From Mycoplasmopsis sturni DSM 22021 (lineage in GTDB: Bacteria; Bacillota_I; Bacilli_A; Mycoplasmatales; Metamycoplasmataceae), in assembly GCF_000701485.1 (NCBI RefSeq), contig NZ_KL370785.1, forward strand, positions 188,957-252,956: a stretch of 64,000 nt of DNA, read 5' to 3'. The position numbers and the translations under genes are program-made. This document shows, in pieces, positions 20,073 to 33,597 of the stretch. A model generated the notes under the pieces. It made no database searches. It had not been told where the DNA came from and saw only the letters and a program-made list of their open reading frames with translations. The first letter of the stretch is position 1. Each line of letters opens with the position of its first letter.

Positions 20073-21113
20073 CTAATGCTTATGAATCGAAAGAATAATT
20101 ACAGCAAAAATAACTCCGATAAATAAGCAAGTAATCACCGATAATCAAGTTTTTTTGTCCGTATCAGTATGATAAAACTCTGGGAAAAATTCCACCAAAG
20201 AAGTAAAGAGAAAAATTCCACCAATTGTTGAAAAAATAATCGATCTAATTTCTCAATTTTGATTAATGATATCTCCGCTATAAATCCCAATTAACATAAA
20301 CGGAAAAAAAAGCATTAATCCTAAAAAAGAAATAAGAAGTGAGTTTCACTTTGAATACCCTCCGTCTCTTAGACGATAGTAAAAGACCAATTCTTCTGGA
20401 ATTAAGTGTAAAATCAAACTAATAATAAAGGCAATCGAAAGTGAATTTGAACGATTTTGAACTAGTAAATTTAAGTTATAACCTAATAAAAGCCCTTCAG
20501 GAATCCGGTGAGTGAGTAATAAAATTAAGGCAATAATTTTAAGCTTGGCTTCAACTTTATCAATAAGGGTTTGTTCAGCAATTTCATTAGAATCTTCTCG
20601 GTTAAAAATGTAATCTTCATGTTTATGGGTGTGCGTATGTCCATGTTCATCTGAGTGTTCGTGAATAAAAACACGCGTTTTTTTGTTGCTCATTAAAGCT
20701 TTGTTAATTCGATATGAAATAACATATTTAACAAAATAAGCAAAAACAACTCCAAAAAGAACTCCACCACCAACTAAAAAGACATTGTAAAGATAAATAT
20801 ATAAATCGCGATGTTCAGTGAAACTAGGATCATTAGGAACAATTATAGCCGCATTAATTGAGGAAATTTCAAGCGATTCCCGAATAAATCCAAAAGTGGA
20901 CATTACAATAAAAAACCCAGTTGTAAAAGCATATAATAAAACTTTTGATTTGCTATTTAAACGCGATTTAAAGAGAGGAAAAATAAAAGAAATGATCAAA
21001 GGAATAATTAAGAGAGCAAACAAAAAAATCAGAACTATAATAAACTTAGATCAGTTCTGGCTTCCTGTTGCTAACCATAATAAATCATAAAATTCTTTTA
21101 TTTGTTGGTTCAT
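20073..21113 (-). CDS. ZIP-family metal transporter
   Basis: 346 residues, about eight transmembrane helices. The long cytoplasmic loop contains the histidine cluster HEHSDEHGHTHTHKHED. The metal-binding helices carry HRIPEGLLLGYN (TM4) and HLIPEELVFYYRL (TM5), the ZIP signature pair. It should import zinc or a related divalent metal. The start ATG is 2 nt after the yebC stop, which makes a yebC-zip transcript. One TGA near each end reads as Trp. Confidence 0.88.
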
Positions 21114-21115
21114 AT

Positions 21116-21844
21116 TTACTTAATCTCGATATTGTGGTATACCTCTTGCACATCATCATCTTCTTGTAATTTTTCTACAAATTCAAGAAGTTTTTGTTGT
21201 TTTTCGGCATCATATTCAACGTACATATTTGGAATGTAAGTGACTTCACATTGCATAAATTCAGCAATGTCAAAGTTTTCTTCAAGTGCATTTTTCAAGC
21301 TACTAAAATCACTTGGCACAGTAGTAAGAAGGTATGATTCTTCTTTGTTTTCAATATTTTCTGCTCCGTTTTCAAGTGCAATAAGCATAAGTTCATCTTC
21401 ATCAATGTTACCTTTTGCAAATTCGATAACACCTTTTTTATCAAAAGCAAATGGAATCGAATTGGTTTTTCCCATTTGTCCATTTTGCTTATTAAAGTAT
21501 GATTGCACATTTGAAGTAACACGGTTAATATTATCAGAAAGAGTTACTACAATAAAAACGGCTCCACCAGAAACGGTAGCATTAAAAATGGTTTCTACGT
21601 ATGAGCTTGAGTTTTTATCTCCTTTAGCTTTAGCAATAGCTCTTTCAATATTGTCTTTAGGCATATTCTTACTTCTTGCCTTGGCAATAGCTAATTTTAA
21701 AGCAGGGTTATTATCTGGATCAGGCCCTCCAAGTGATGCTGCTACATAAATTTCCTTTGAAAGTTTTTGGAAAACTTTTCCACGAGCGGCATCTTGAGCC
21801 CCCTTCCTGTGGGCAATATTAGCTGCGTGTGAATGTCCAGCCAT
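21116..21844 (-). CDS. yebC: YebC/PmpR family protein
   Basis: 242 residues beginning MAGHSHAANIAHRKGAQDAA, the hallmark N-terminus of the family, with GGPDPDNNPALKLAIAKA shortly after. The three-domain length is normal. Family members were long annotated as transcription regulators; recent work on relatives supports a translation role at difficult peptide sequences. AAGGAG lies just upstream, overlapping the end of nadE. First of two genes with the ZIP transporter. Confidence 0.93.
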   Translation of the reverse strand: MAGHSHAANIAHRKGAQDAARGKVFQKLSKEIYVAASLGGPDPDNNPALKLAIAKARSKNMPKDNIERAIAKAKGDKNSSSYVETIFNATVSGGAVFIVVTLSDNINRVTSNVQSYFNKQNGQMGKTNSIPFAFDKKGVIEFAKGNIDEDELMLIALENGAENIENKEESYLLTTVPSDFSSLKNALEENFDIAEFMQCEVTYIPNMYVEYDAEKQQKLLEFVEKLQEDDDVQEVYHNIEIK

Positions 21845-21858
21845 AATTATCTCCTTTT

Positions 21859-22650
21859 TTATTTAACATCACTTGGTGTAGGTGGTAAGTGACGTTTGTG
21901 TTCTGTTTTATAGTGTAAAGTTTGAATTTTGTCAATAACTTGTGGTTCAAGGTTTTGCTTAATTAATTCAAAATTATCTAAATGATTAAGGAAAAAGTCT
22001 AGTTGAGCATAACTAAATCCTAATTCACTTTCATCAGTTTGGCCTTCTCAAAGCCCAGCTGATGGAGCTTTATTTAAAATGCATTCAGGCACGCCAACTA
22101 ATGAAGCTAAAAATCTAACTTCTCCTTTAGTAAGTTTGCTAATTGGTAATAAATCAGCACCTCCATCACCAAATTTAGTGAAATATCCCACATAAACTTC
22201 ATCGGCATTATCTGTACCAAGCACAAGCGAATTGTTTTCCTGTGCTAAAGCATATAAGGTAGTCATTCTTAAACGTGGCTTAATATTTGAAAGCGCTAAA
22301 TGATTATTTAAAAGCAATTGTTGTTGCAATGCTTGAAATACTTGAGTTAAATCAACAGTTTGGAATTTGGCATTTTGAGCCTTCTCAAGTTCAGCAATAT
22401 CTGATAAATCGCTTGCGGTCATTTGTTTAACCGGCATAACAATTCCTAAAGTATTATTTGGAAAAACACGTTTGGCTAGCGAAAACACAAGTGATGAATC
22501 AATTCCACCACTAATTCCAACAATAAACCCACTTGCATTGGCTTGTTGAGCTTTTTCTTTTAAAAAGGTTTCAATTTCATTGATGTATGCTCAAGCTTTT
22601 TCTTTATTATAAATAGGTTCTAGACCTTTATATGTAGTAATTTTGCTCAT
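21859..22650 (-). CDS. nadE: NH3-dependent NAD+ synthetase NadE
   Basis: 263 residues. N-type ATP pyrophosphatase P-loop SGGIDSSLVFSLA (about residues 44-56), and GTDNADEVYVGYFTKFGDGGAD, the NAD synthetase core. It lacks the glutaminase domain, so ammonia is the amide donor. It converts nicotinate adenine dinucleotide to NAD and so follows NadD (56870-57958) in the pathway. It ends 14 nt before yebC. Only a weak AGGAAA lies before the ATG. Confidence 0.93.
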
Positions 22651-22709
22651 ATTTTCCTAATTATTTTAATTTTTATTATTTTACCATGAATTTAAGATTT
22701 TTTTTCAGT

Positions 22710-22740
22710 TGTAAAATAAAACCACCTTTTGTGGCTTTAT
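22710..22740 (-). terminator. Terminator after lon
   Basis: Stem AAAGCCAC/GTGGTTTT (minus strand, one wobble) with loop AAAAG, followed by ATTTTAC. It overlaps the lon stop codon. Confidence 0.65.
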
Positions 22741-25556
22741 TTAGTTGTAATAGTTTTTTTTGGTTTTTTGTTTTCAAATAAAACTTCGTAGATATCTTGA
22801 TAGTTTTCTACCGGAATATAGGTAAGTTTTTCTTTAACCTCTTGTGGAACTTTTTGTAAATTTCTTTGGTTGTTTTTAGGAATAAAAACATACTTAATTT
22901 CGTTTTGGTAAGCAGCAAAAGATTTTTCTTTTAGTCCACCAATTTCTAGGACTCTTCCACGAAGTGTAATTTCTCCGGTCATTGCATAATTAGTTGGAAT
23001 TGAAATATTTTTAATTGAAGATAAAATCGCAGTCGTAAAAGTTACCCCAGCACTTGGTCCATCTTTTGGAGTTGCTCCTTCAGGAACGTGAATATGAATG
23101 GTTTTATCATCAAATTCAAATTCTTCAATACCAAATTCTTTAGCATTTCCCCGTACGTATGAAAGAGCAATTAACGCTGATTCTTTCATTACATCTTTTA
23201 AAGAACCGGTTAATTTTAATTCGCCTTTACCTGGATAAATATCAACTTCAATTTGTAAGGTTGAACCTCCATATGAAGTATAAGCAAGCCCATTAACCAC
23301 TCCTGGTACATATGCTTCATCTTTAGGATCTTGGTTAAAAATTGTTGGTCCTAAAAATTCTTCTAAAATTTCTGGTGTAATGACAAATTCTTTAATGCTT
23401 GGATCAAATTCAGTTTGTTTAGAAATTTTCCGTGCAATTTTATCAAGTACTTTTTTAAGTCCACGGACTCCAGCTTCACGTGTATAGCGTGAAATTAAAA
23501 ATTCTAAATGCTCTTGACTAATTTGGAATAATTCCGCACTAATGTATGCTTGCTCAATTACCTTTGGAATTAAGTGTGTGCGAGCAATTTGTAATTTTTC
23601 ACTTAATGTATAAGCAGGAACTTCAATTAATTCTACCCTATCAAGTAAGGCTTCAGGGATGCCTTCATAATAATTAGCTGTTGCAATGAAAATGACTTTT
23701 GAAAGATCATACTCATGCTCAAGATAGTTATCTTGGAATTTAGTATTTTGCTCAGGATCAAGAACTTCAAGCATTGCTGAAGCAGGATCTCCTTTATTGG
23801 TTGAGCCAATGGCCATTTTGTCAATTTCATCTAGTAAAATCACCGGGTTAGAAACTTTAGCTTTCATAATTGCTTTGATGATTTTTCCAGGCATAGCTCC
23901 AACATAAGTTCTTCTATGTCCACGTATTTCTGATTCATCATGCACACCACCAAGTGATACTTTAATAAGTTTTCTTCCTAATGCTTCAGCAATGGCTTTA
24001 GTTAAAGAAGTTTTTCCAGTTCCTGGAGGACCAATTAAAGTAATAATTGGAGTATTGTTAAATTGATAAGTATCTTCTTCTTTTTCTTTGAATAAATTCA
24101 TATCAATTTCAGTTTGATCATCAACTGAATAACGTTTTAGTTCGGTTTCTTTAGCAACCCTTTTGGCTTTAATTAATAAGGCTATATGCTCAATAATTCT
24201 TTCTTTAACATCATCTAAACCATAGTGATGTTTGTCAAGAATCTCTTGTACAGTATGAATATCAATTTTTTCTTTTTGTGTAAGTCTTCATGGAAGTTTT
24301 TTCAATAACTCAATGTAAGTACGAGCAATATTAGCATCAGGAGAAGAGCTCATCATTTCACTAAGACGTTGTTCTTCTTGGGCAATTGATTTTTGAATAA
24401 AACTTGGATAACGTTTTGAAAGAGTTTTATTAGCAATTGTTTTTTGGTATTCGTCTTTTTCTTGATTTCCTTCAACGGTTTCTTTAAGGATTTTATATTT
24501 TTCCTTAATCATGTATTCTTCTTGTTGATTTTGAAAACGGTTTGCAATTACTTTATCAAGAGAAACCTCATTTTCAAGCATCATCGACATAGCATGAGAT
24601 AAGATTTTTTCAATTTCTTTAATTGATTCTAAATTAAAATCATGTAACAATTTATATTTAAAAATTGGAGGAATGGCTGCATCTGAAAGAACACCAAATA
24701 AAGTAAGGAGTTTAGCAAGATACACTTTATCTTCAGCTACTAACTTCTCTTGCTTAATGTATTTTTCAATCAGTGCTTTATAATCTTCAAAAGTTCAAAA
24801 AACAGATTGGTTTTCTGGATCGCTATAAACTAAAAATGGTTTGTCATTAAAAATCATTTTTCTAAGATATTCTTTTTCTCTTGTTACAGGGTTTTCTACA
24901 AATGTTTCAGTGGTTTTTAAAATTCCCATTGATTGTAGTTCTTCAGTGCGACTTCATAAATCAGAATTAAGTGCAGTATTAATATCTAAATCTCCGTATG
25001 CAAGATTATTTTGAATAACATTAAGTGCTTCTTGGTTAAGTTTATCAGGATTTGTAGTGTTAATTTGTTCTCAGAAATTAACTTCGCCAGTGACTGTTTT
25101 GTTGGTAATTGAGTCGCACATAAATGGAGCAACTCCTTTGTAAGTAATTACACAACGACGATCTTTAAATTCAATATTAAGCACACGAACTGCTAAACCA
25201 GTATTAAAAATCATATATTCACTAGCTTCAGTTTCTTCAATTGCCATATCCATTGGCCGATCATTAACTAAATGCCCTTGAATTTCTTGAATTTGCCCTT
25301 TGAATTCTTCGACATTAAAACTACGATATAAAATAACTAAAACATCATCGTATTCATTAATTTTATTACGCTTGTCTAATGGTGTTTTTTCAAGTAAATA
25401 CTTAAACATTAATAATCGATCATAATCTTCGGGACTAATAAAATTTCCATCTATAAAAAGTTGTCCAATTCCCTCAGGATAATTTATATTGCTAATTTCG
25501 GTTGTAATATACAAGAATCCTTTTTGTTCTTTATCTTTTGGGTTTGAAAAGTTCAT
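22737..25556 (-). CDS. lon: ATP-dependent protease Lon
   Basis: 939 residues with several TGA=Trp, longer than the roughly 800 of most Lon proteins. The N-terminal substrate-binding region spans about residues 1-480. The AAA+ module holds Walker [11 protein letters not shown] and Walker [11 protein letters not shown]. The C-terminal serine protease has PKDGPSAGV with the catalytic Ser and a Lys dyad partner in [10 protein letters not shown]. It degrades damaged and regulatory proteins in the cytosol. AAGGAGA lies ahead of the ATG. No CIRCE operator is visible in the 10-nt gap after leuS, so it is probably co-transcribed with leuS or uses a promoter inside leuS. Confidence 0.95.
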
Positions 25557-25566
25557 TTTCTCTCCT

Positions 25567-27897
<2,331 letters not shown>

Positions 27898-27905
27898 AGT
27901 GACTC

Positions 27906-28703
27906 CTAATAATAATGATTGTATTTCTTTTTGTAGTTAGTAATAATTTTGGTTTTTCAATCCAAAATTCAAATTAAAGTTAAAATAACAGAATTAAGTG
28001 CTAAATTAATTAAATTAAACGAAGCATAAATAACAAAGGATCCCAGGAAATAATTTGAAATACCTAAAAAGAGTGGACGTAAAGTTTTTTGATAATTTTG
28101 AAGCATAGTTGATAAATTTGGCTTAATGTTTCAAAATAATTTTAAATAAATTAAATTCACAAAAAAGGTATTAACTAAAAAAATAGCACCAATAGCAGCG
28201 ACCATAGCTAACATAGTTGAGACAAAATAAGATACTATATTGATTCAAAGATAATTATAGTGATGTCTTTGTATTTGCAAATTTATTCTTGGATGTGAAA
28301 CTCCGCTAGCTAAATAACAATTATACGCAAGAACAAAACCATTTTTGTTTTTTTGTTTTTGGTAAAGAAACTTAAAACTATAAATTTGCGTAACTATAAA
28401 GGCAGATTGAACTACTAAAATAGTAAATCTCCCTAAATAATCAATAGCTAATCCTCCTCCACTTATTAAAAGTGGTGTAATGATAAAATTAGCAATTAAA
28501 ATAGTTCATCCATATCCTCAACCAACAACATAAAAGCCAAATAAAATTGGAATTAAACTAAAATTAAGACCTAAAAACCCAAATAAATTAGGAATAAATC
28601 TTGATAAATAGCTAATAATAATAGCAAAAGATAAAATTACTCCAGCAATAGCTATTTTACTAATTGAACTATAATCAGGACTTTTTTCAAAAAAGTATTT
28701 CAT
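27906..28703 (-). CDS. Putative ECF-type transporter membrane subunit
   Basis: 265 residues, about six transmembrane helices. An early block (IAGVILSFAIIISYLSRFIP then GLNFSLIPILFGFYVVG and GPxGG-like ISGGGLAIDYLGRF) resembles the substrate-binding S components of ECF vitamin transporters, and the Mycoplasma family named after MPN527. The substrate cannot be told. The ATG follows the upp stop without a gap, so the two genes are coupled; a nucleobase substrate is possible from this context but unproven. Confidence 0.6.
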
Positions 28704-29330
28704 TTATTTAGTTCCAAAAATCCTATCTCCAGCATCACCTAGACCTGGCTCAATGTATCCTTGGTTATTAAGTTTTTCATCAAGAGAAGCTAGATAAATT
28801 TGAAATTCTTGGCCAAATTGTTTTTCAATTGTATCTACTCCTACTTGAACCCCTACCAAACATACTAATTCAATATCTTTAAACCCATCTTCTCTAAGTC
28901 GCTTTATAGCTTCAGCAGCTGAATTTCCTGTTGCTAGCATTGGATCAACAACAATAATTTTGGAATCTTTATCAACATGCGGAATTTTGTAGAAATATTC
29001 CACCGGCTGTAAAGTTTCTTCATTTCGATAAATCCCAATGTGTCCAACTCTTGCTTGCGGAATTAATTCTAAGATTCCATCCACCATACCAAGACCAGCT
29101 CTTAAAATTGACACCACTACTACATCTTTATCAAAAGTTTTACCAATAAATTCCTGATTTAATGGAGTGGTAATTCTTTTGTCTTTGGTTTGGTAATTGC
29201 GCATTATTTCATAAACCATTAATGAAGTTATTTCATTTAAGTTTTTACGAAACTCTAAGTGACTTGTGTCTTTTGAACGCATTTTTGTAAGTTTTATTTC
29301 AATTAGAGGATGAGAAATGACTTTTAGCAT
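28704..29330 (-). CDS. upp: Uracil phosphoribosyltransferase
   Basis: 208 residues, normal length. PRPP-binding loop VVDPMLATGNSAAEAIKRL and the C-terminal uracil-binding GYIEPGLGDAGDRIFGTK are complete. It makes UMP from uracil and PRPP for pyrimidine salvage, essential in an organism without de novo synthesis. AAGGAG precedes the ATG, and the upstream region holds an A/T-rich promoter. Confidence 0.96.
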   Translation of the reverse strand: MLKVISHPLIEIKLTKMRSKDTSHLEFRKNLNEITSLMVYEIMRNYQTKDKRITTPLNQEFIGKTFDKDVVVVSILRAGLGMVDGILELIPQARVGHIGIYRNEETLQPVEYFYKIPHVDKDSKIIVVDPMLATGNSAAEAIKRLREDGFKDIELVCLVGVQVGVDTIEKQFGQEFQIYLASLDEKLNNQGYIEPGLGDAGDRIFGTK

Positions 29331-29400
29331 GTTGCTCCTTAAAATAAATAAATATTTATTTTATATTATAAACTTTTTTATTTTATTTTGGTCTTGAAGT

Positions 29401-29436
29401 TAAAAAAAGACCCAAAAGTTATCTCTTAGGGTCTTA
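29401..29436 (-). terminator. Terminator after mscL
   Basis: Minus-strand AAGACCC, 15-nt loop, GGGTCTT, then a run of seven T. Confidence 0.85.
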
Positions 29437-29451
29437 TTGAACTTTTTAAAA

Positions 29452-29874
29452 TTATTTTTGACTTAACTTTTCGTTTAATTGTTTAAGTTCAGCTAAAATT
29501 AATTCTTCAGTAGTTGGTTTTGGTGCTTCTGGTTCTTTAACAGGAGTTGGATTTTTAAGTTCTTTACGGTAAGCGATGTATCTAATTATTAAAAAGTAAA
29601 TAAATAAGAATAGGAAAACAAAAGCAGTAACTACTACAAAATAAATTAAAGCTCCTAAGAATTTTCCAATATTCATACCTGAAACAACTCATTCATTGTT
29701 ATCAGGGATATTTGCAACATGCTTAATAAATCCCATTAAAATATCATTAGCAAACGAACTAACTAAGGCACCAAATACAGTTCCTAAAATGAAGGCAACA
29801 GCCAACATAAAGATGTTACCTTTTTTTAGGTGTCCTCTGGCGTCTTTAAAAGCATTCTTAAAAATATTTTTCAT
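29452..29874 (-). CDS. mscL: Large-conductance mechanosensitive channel MscL
   Basis: 140 residues with one TGA=Trp. N-terminal amphipathic helix, TM1 with KKGNIFMLAVAFILGTVFGA (the conserved KGNxxxLAV gate region), periplasmic loop, TM2 (about 72-100) and a C-terminal charged helix bundle (EELILAELKQLNEKLSQ). It opens under membrane tension to release solutes on osmotic downshock. It lies 9 nt downstream of the Smr gene. Confidence 0.93.
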
Positions 29875-29883
29875 AGATTTTTA

Positions 29884-30240
29884 TTATACTTTATTTTTAA
29901 AAATAGAGAAAAGATCATCAATTTCCTCATTTGTGATCCCTTGATCTAAGAAGATATTGTTTTCCTTTTCATAAACAAGTTCGTCATATTTGTAATTAGG
30001 AACTGCTTTGTTGTTGATAGATAAATAGCAGTAAATAGCACCATTATTATTTTGCAAATGATAAGTAATGTCATTTTGTTCAAGAATATCACAAGCCAAT
30101 TCACGTAATGTCGCTGTTCCATTACCGGTGATTAATAAAAACGAATTAATTTGGTCATTTTTAAGTTCTCTAATTAAAAAGAGAATTTTAGTTTGAGCTT
30201 CTTCCCAAATTAAGCCGTGTAAATCTATTTGTTTATGCAC
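29884..30240 (-). CDS. Smr-domain protein
   Basis: 118 residues. IDLHGLIWEEAQ (the DLHG motif), then LLITGNGTATLREL (TGxG motif) and NNGAIYCYL: a compact Smr domain without the MutS2 part. Smr domains are nucleases or nucleic-acid binders; recent work on relatives ties them to cleavage of mRNA at collided ribosomes. GTG start overlaps the stop of the cysteine hydrolase (TAGTG). Confidence 0.8.
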   Translation of the reverse strand: MHKQIDLHGLIWEEAQTKILFLIRELKNDQINSFLLITGNGTATLRELACDILEQNDITYHLQNNNGAIYCYLSINNKAVPNYKYDELVYEKENNIFLDQGITNEEIDDLFSIFKNKV

Positions 30241-30782
30241 TATTTAACAATCACTCCGGCAAGTTTAAGAATTTCTAATGCTTTTTCTTGAAATTCTGCT
30301 GCACTATGAGTAGGGGAATCATAAGTTGCTACAAACTTAGAATCAATAATAATGGGTTTATCCATTTTGATTTTATTAAAGTAAGTACGCATACTTAATG
30401 CTAGTTGTAACACACAAATATCAGTGCAACAACCCATTAATTCGAAACTATCATATTTATCTCAAAGAGAACTTTCAATATCTCAAAAAGCATTTGTTGT
30501 ATTTTTATAACGAACATTGATCTGATCATCAAGAACAAAACTTTTCAATTCATCAACAACTTCTGATTCTTCACTCCCTAATTGACAATGCATTGGTCAA
30601 TTATTCATTTCAAGATCATCTTCTTGGTGTGCATCACATACAAAAAGAATGTTATTTGGATTAACATCCTCTAAAGAATTTGCAATATTATTTGCAATTG
30701 CTTTGACATTTGAAGAAGCAAGAGGCCCAAAGTCGGCAAATCCTTTAAGCATATCCACTATTATATAAAGTTTAGTTTTCAT
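30240..30782 (-). CDS. Cysteine hydrolase of the isochorismatase/nicotinamidase family
   Basis: 180 residues with TGA=Trp codons. IIVDMLKGFADFGPLAS holds the catalytic Asp, VCDAHQEDD the metal-site region, and LMGCCTDICVLQLALSMR the nucleophilic Cys loop. A nicotinamidase role would feed NadD and NadE with nicotinate, which fits the other NAD genes in the window, but the family has several substrates. The start MKTKLYIIVDM is chosen for the family N-terminus; it overlaps mutM by 11 nt. Confidence 0.78.
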
Positions 30783-31632
30783 AGGGATTTTTCTGACACA
30801 CCGGACAGAAACTAGTACCTCTTCCATTTGGTTTATAATCAAGTTTGACTTTTACAATTTCGCTTTTTTTACATCTAAGACAGACATTTTTAACTTGTCC
30901 ATAAACCTTGAGTTCATTTTGGAATTTTCCGTCAATTCCATTAACTGCTTTGTAAGTATGAACAGAAGATCCGCCTAATTTAATGCTACGATCCATAATC
31001 TCTTGAGCGGCATTTAAAATTTCTTGTAATTTTTCTTTAGAAATATCTTTTGCTTTGGTCATCGGATAGACACAAGTAGCATATAAAGACTCATCAGCAT
31101 AGATATTACCAATCCCTAAAACAAGCGATTGGTCTAAAAGAATGGTTTTAATTGACTTATTTGATTTTTGTAACTTTGCATAAAGTGCCTCTATATCAAC
31201 GTCTTTGGGAAGTTGCGCTAGATTTTTTAATTGATAAATGCTTTGGTTTTGTTGGCTTTGGTCTCATATTTCAAAGCTACCAAATTTACGAGTATCGTTG
31301 TAACATAAAACTTTATTGTTATCTAAATAAAAATATAAGTAGTCATGTTTAAAATGATATTTATCTAAAATTTCAGCATCACGAATGTAATATTTTCCTT
31401 CCATTCTTAGATGCGAAATGACTCTTTTTTGATTACTAAACTGAAAAACTAAAAATTTTCCAGTATTAGAAACATCAAGAATTTTTTCTCCTTTTAAATA
31501 ATTGATAAATTCATTTGCACTTGCATTTTTTACGAATTTATTATCTCAAATTTTGATATCAATAATTGTTCGTCCATTAACTTCATTTTGAAGAGTTTTA
31601 CGAACAACTGTTACTTCTGGGTATTCAGGCAT
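30772..31632 (-). CDS. mutM: Formamidopyrimidine-DNA glycosylase MutM
   Basis: 286 residues. N-terminal MPEYPEVTVV supplies the catalytic Pro 2 and Glu 3. LGIGNIYADE(S) is the helix-two-turn-helix part, and GRGTSFCPVCQKN with CLRC forms the C-terminal zinc finger. It removes 8-oxoguanine and formamidopyrimidines from DNA. First gene of the transcript mutM - hydrolase - smr - mscL. No Shine-Dalgarno; see the promoter entry. Confidence 0.95.
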
Positions 31633-31645
31633 ATTATAAATTATA
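31633..31645 (-). promoter_or_regulatory. -10 of mutM, leaderless arrangement
   Basis: TATAAT at 31645-31640 (minus strand), then 7 nt (TTATAAT), then ATG. No purine-rich ribosome site fits in this gap. Confidence 0.55.
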
Positions 31646-31714
31646 GATATAAAGTTAATTTATATATTAAAAAATATATAATAAAATAAAATAGTTTATT
31701 ATATAGGGAGCATT

Positions 31715-33097
31715 GTGTTATTAAAGGTAAATAATTTAAGCAAGGTTTTTACAAAAAATCAAAAGAATCAATCAGGAATTTTCGATGTATCTTTTGAAGT
31801 TAATAAAAGCGAAATTCTTGGATTAATTGGTGAATCAGGTTCAGGAAAAACAACTATTGGCAAAATTTTATCACTCTTGTATAACAATTTTGAAGGTGAA
31901 TTCATTCTAGATGGAATAAGCTACAAACAAAATAATTTAGATAAAGAAAAAATTAAACAACTAAGACGTAATTTACAAGTAGTTTTTCAAGATCCTAATA
32001 GCTCTTTGAATCAAAATGAAACTGTTTTTAACATCCTTAAAGAACCTATTTTAGTGCATAAAAAATATACAAAAGAAATTGAACAAATTCTTTTGGAGCA
32101 TGAAAATTTTAGTTTTGAACTATACAATGATAAAGTTAGTAAATTTAATCAATTCGTTATTCAAAATTTTGATCAAGACTTTTTAAACCTCAGCTACAAG
32201 ATTAATAGTTACCAAAATTATTTAGACTTTTACACACAATTTAACTATAAATTAGGAAAAATATATCTTTTTTTAGATGAAATTAATACTTTAAAATATG
32301 CAACCCAAAAATATAATAATATTTCAAGATATTTAAAAACGACAAAGTTGGAAAATATTTATAAAAGCGCCACTAAAAAACAACCTAAATTATGGAGATT
32401 TAAATTAAAAAAAGCCGAGAAACTTGAATTTTTAGAACTCAAAAACAAAACTATTGAACTAATTAAAAAAATCGAGAAAAAATTAGTATTTATCGGAATC
32501 TCCAAATATGATTTTTGACTTAAAAATTTAAAAACAATTCACTCAGAAACTAATGCAATAGTTTTGTGAAAGAAAAAACAAGCTTTAAAAGAATACATAA
32601 TTGAGGAAAAAGTTTTTAAAATTCTTGAAGATGTTGGTTTAGAAGGTGATTTTGCTTTTCGTTTAGTTTCTGATTTTAGTGGTGGTCAAAAACAAAGAAT
32701 AGCTATTGCTAGAGCTCTTATAGTAGAACCTAAAATCATCATTGCCGATGAACCCATTTCATCTTTGGATTTATCAATTCAAGCCCAAATTATTAACTTA
32801 ATCAATGATTTATGCACCAAAAAAGAAATATCTGTGATTTTTATAGCTCATGACTTAAACATGGTTAAGTATTTAAGTACAAAACTTGTAATTATGTATA
32901 AAGGTAAAGTTGTCGAAAGAGGCAATACAAAAGATATTTTCGATAATCCAATGCATCCGTATTCGCGCATTTTAATTAACCCTAAATCTACAAATAAAAA
33001 TTTTGAACAAATTGATAATTTAATGAAAAATTCTTCTAATGAATATATTCAAGTTAGCCCTAATCAATATGTATTAAAATCAAAGGAGGCTAATTAA
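31715..33097 (+). CDS. OppF-like oligopeptide ABC transporter ATPase, orphan
   Basis: 460 residues from a GTG with AGGGAG upstream. Walker A GESGSGKT (39-46), Q-loop VVFQDPNSSLNQ (about 91), signature SGGQKQR (from 322), Walker B IIIADEP and SSLD, H-loop FIAHDLN. The C-terminal MHPYSRIL block is typical of OppD/OppF/DppF. Between Q-loop and signature lies an insertion of about 170 residues, Lys/Asn/Leu-rich and helical, which explains the length; large inserts are known in Mycoplasma Opp ATPases. No oppA-D genes are beside it, so it must pair with permeases elsewhere or have another partner, perhaps the membrane protein that follows. Confidence 0.85.
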
Positions 33098-33549
33098 TGT
33101 TTACTGAATTATTCCAGTATCTTTGATACACTCTTAAAAAAGAGGTTAAAACATTTCGGTTTTATTTGTTAACACTGATTTATTTACTTGTTTTTTGTGT
33201 TTTTCTATTGCTTTTTTATTTTTCAAATGCATGAAACTCTCAAAATGCCTTAATTAATGGGCTAGCATTAAGTTTCTTAATGACGGCTTTGATGATTATT
33301 GCTACACTATTTTTACGAAGATTTATCCGAAGAAAAAGAAAAACAGACCAGTTACGTAACATGTATCGCAAGAAAAAAACATTCCAAAAGCTCAACGAGG
33401 AAGAAAAGAAAATTTATTTATCTTTATTAGAAGAAAAGAAAAACCCTTTTTTAAACGAAAAAAGAATTATTACGGACTGATGTTATTGATTAAGCTTTTT
33501 GTGATACTTTATTGGATTTGTAATAACACTAATTATTGGGTTAACTTAA
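33097..33549 (+). CDS. Small membrane protein coupled to the ABC ATPase
   Basis: 150 residues with TGA=Trp. Two transmembrane helices near residues 22-45 and 52-72, a basic cytosolic middle (FLRRFIRRKRKT then helical Lys/Glu), and a third hydrophobic helix at the C-terminus (about 128-148). Its ATG overlaps the ATPase stop (TAATG), and AAGGAGG precedes it, so it is translated with the ATPase. No known family. Confidence 0.7.
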
Positions 33550-33597
33550 ATTAAATTAATAGCTTGAAAAGAACATTTTAAAAAAGAAAGGAATATT

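Noticed and set aside
21240-21749. 169-codon plus-strand open frame opposite yebC
   Set aside because: It lies wholly inside yebC on the other strand, which is intact and strongly conserved.
25557-25566. CIRCE heat-shock operator ahead of lon
   Set aside because: The gap to leuS is only 10 nt and holds just the ribosome site; no TTAGCACTC-type repeat is present there.
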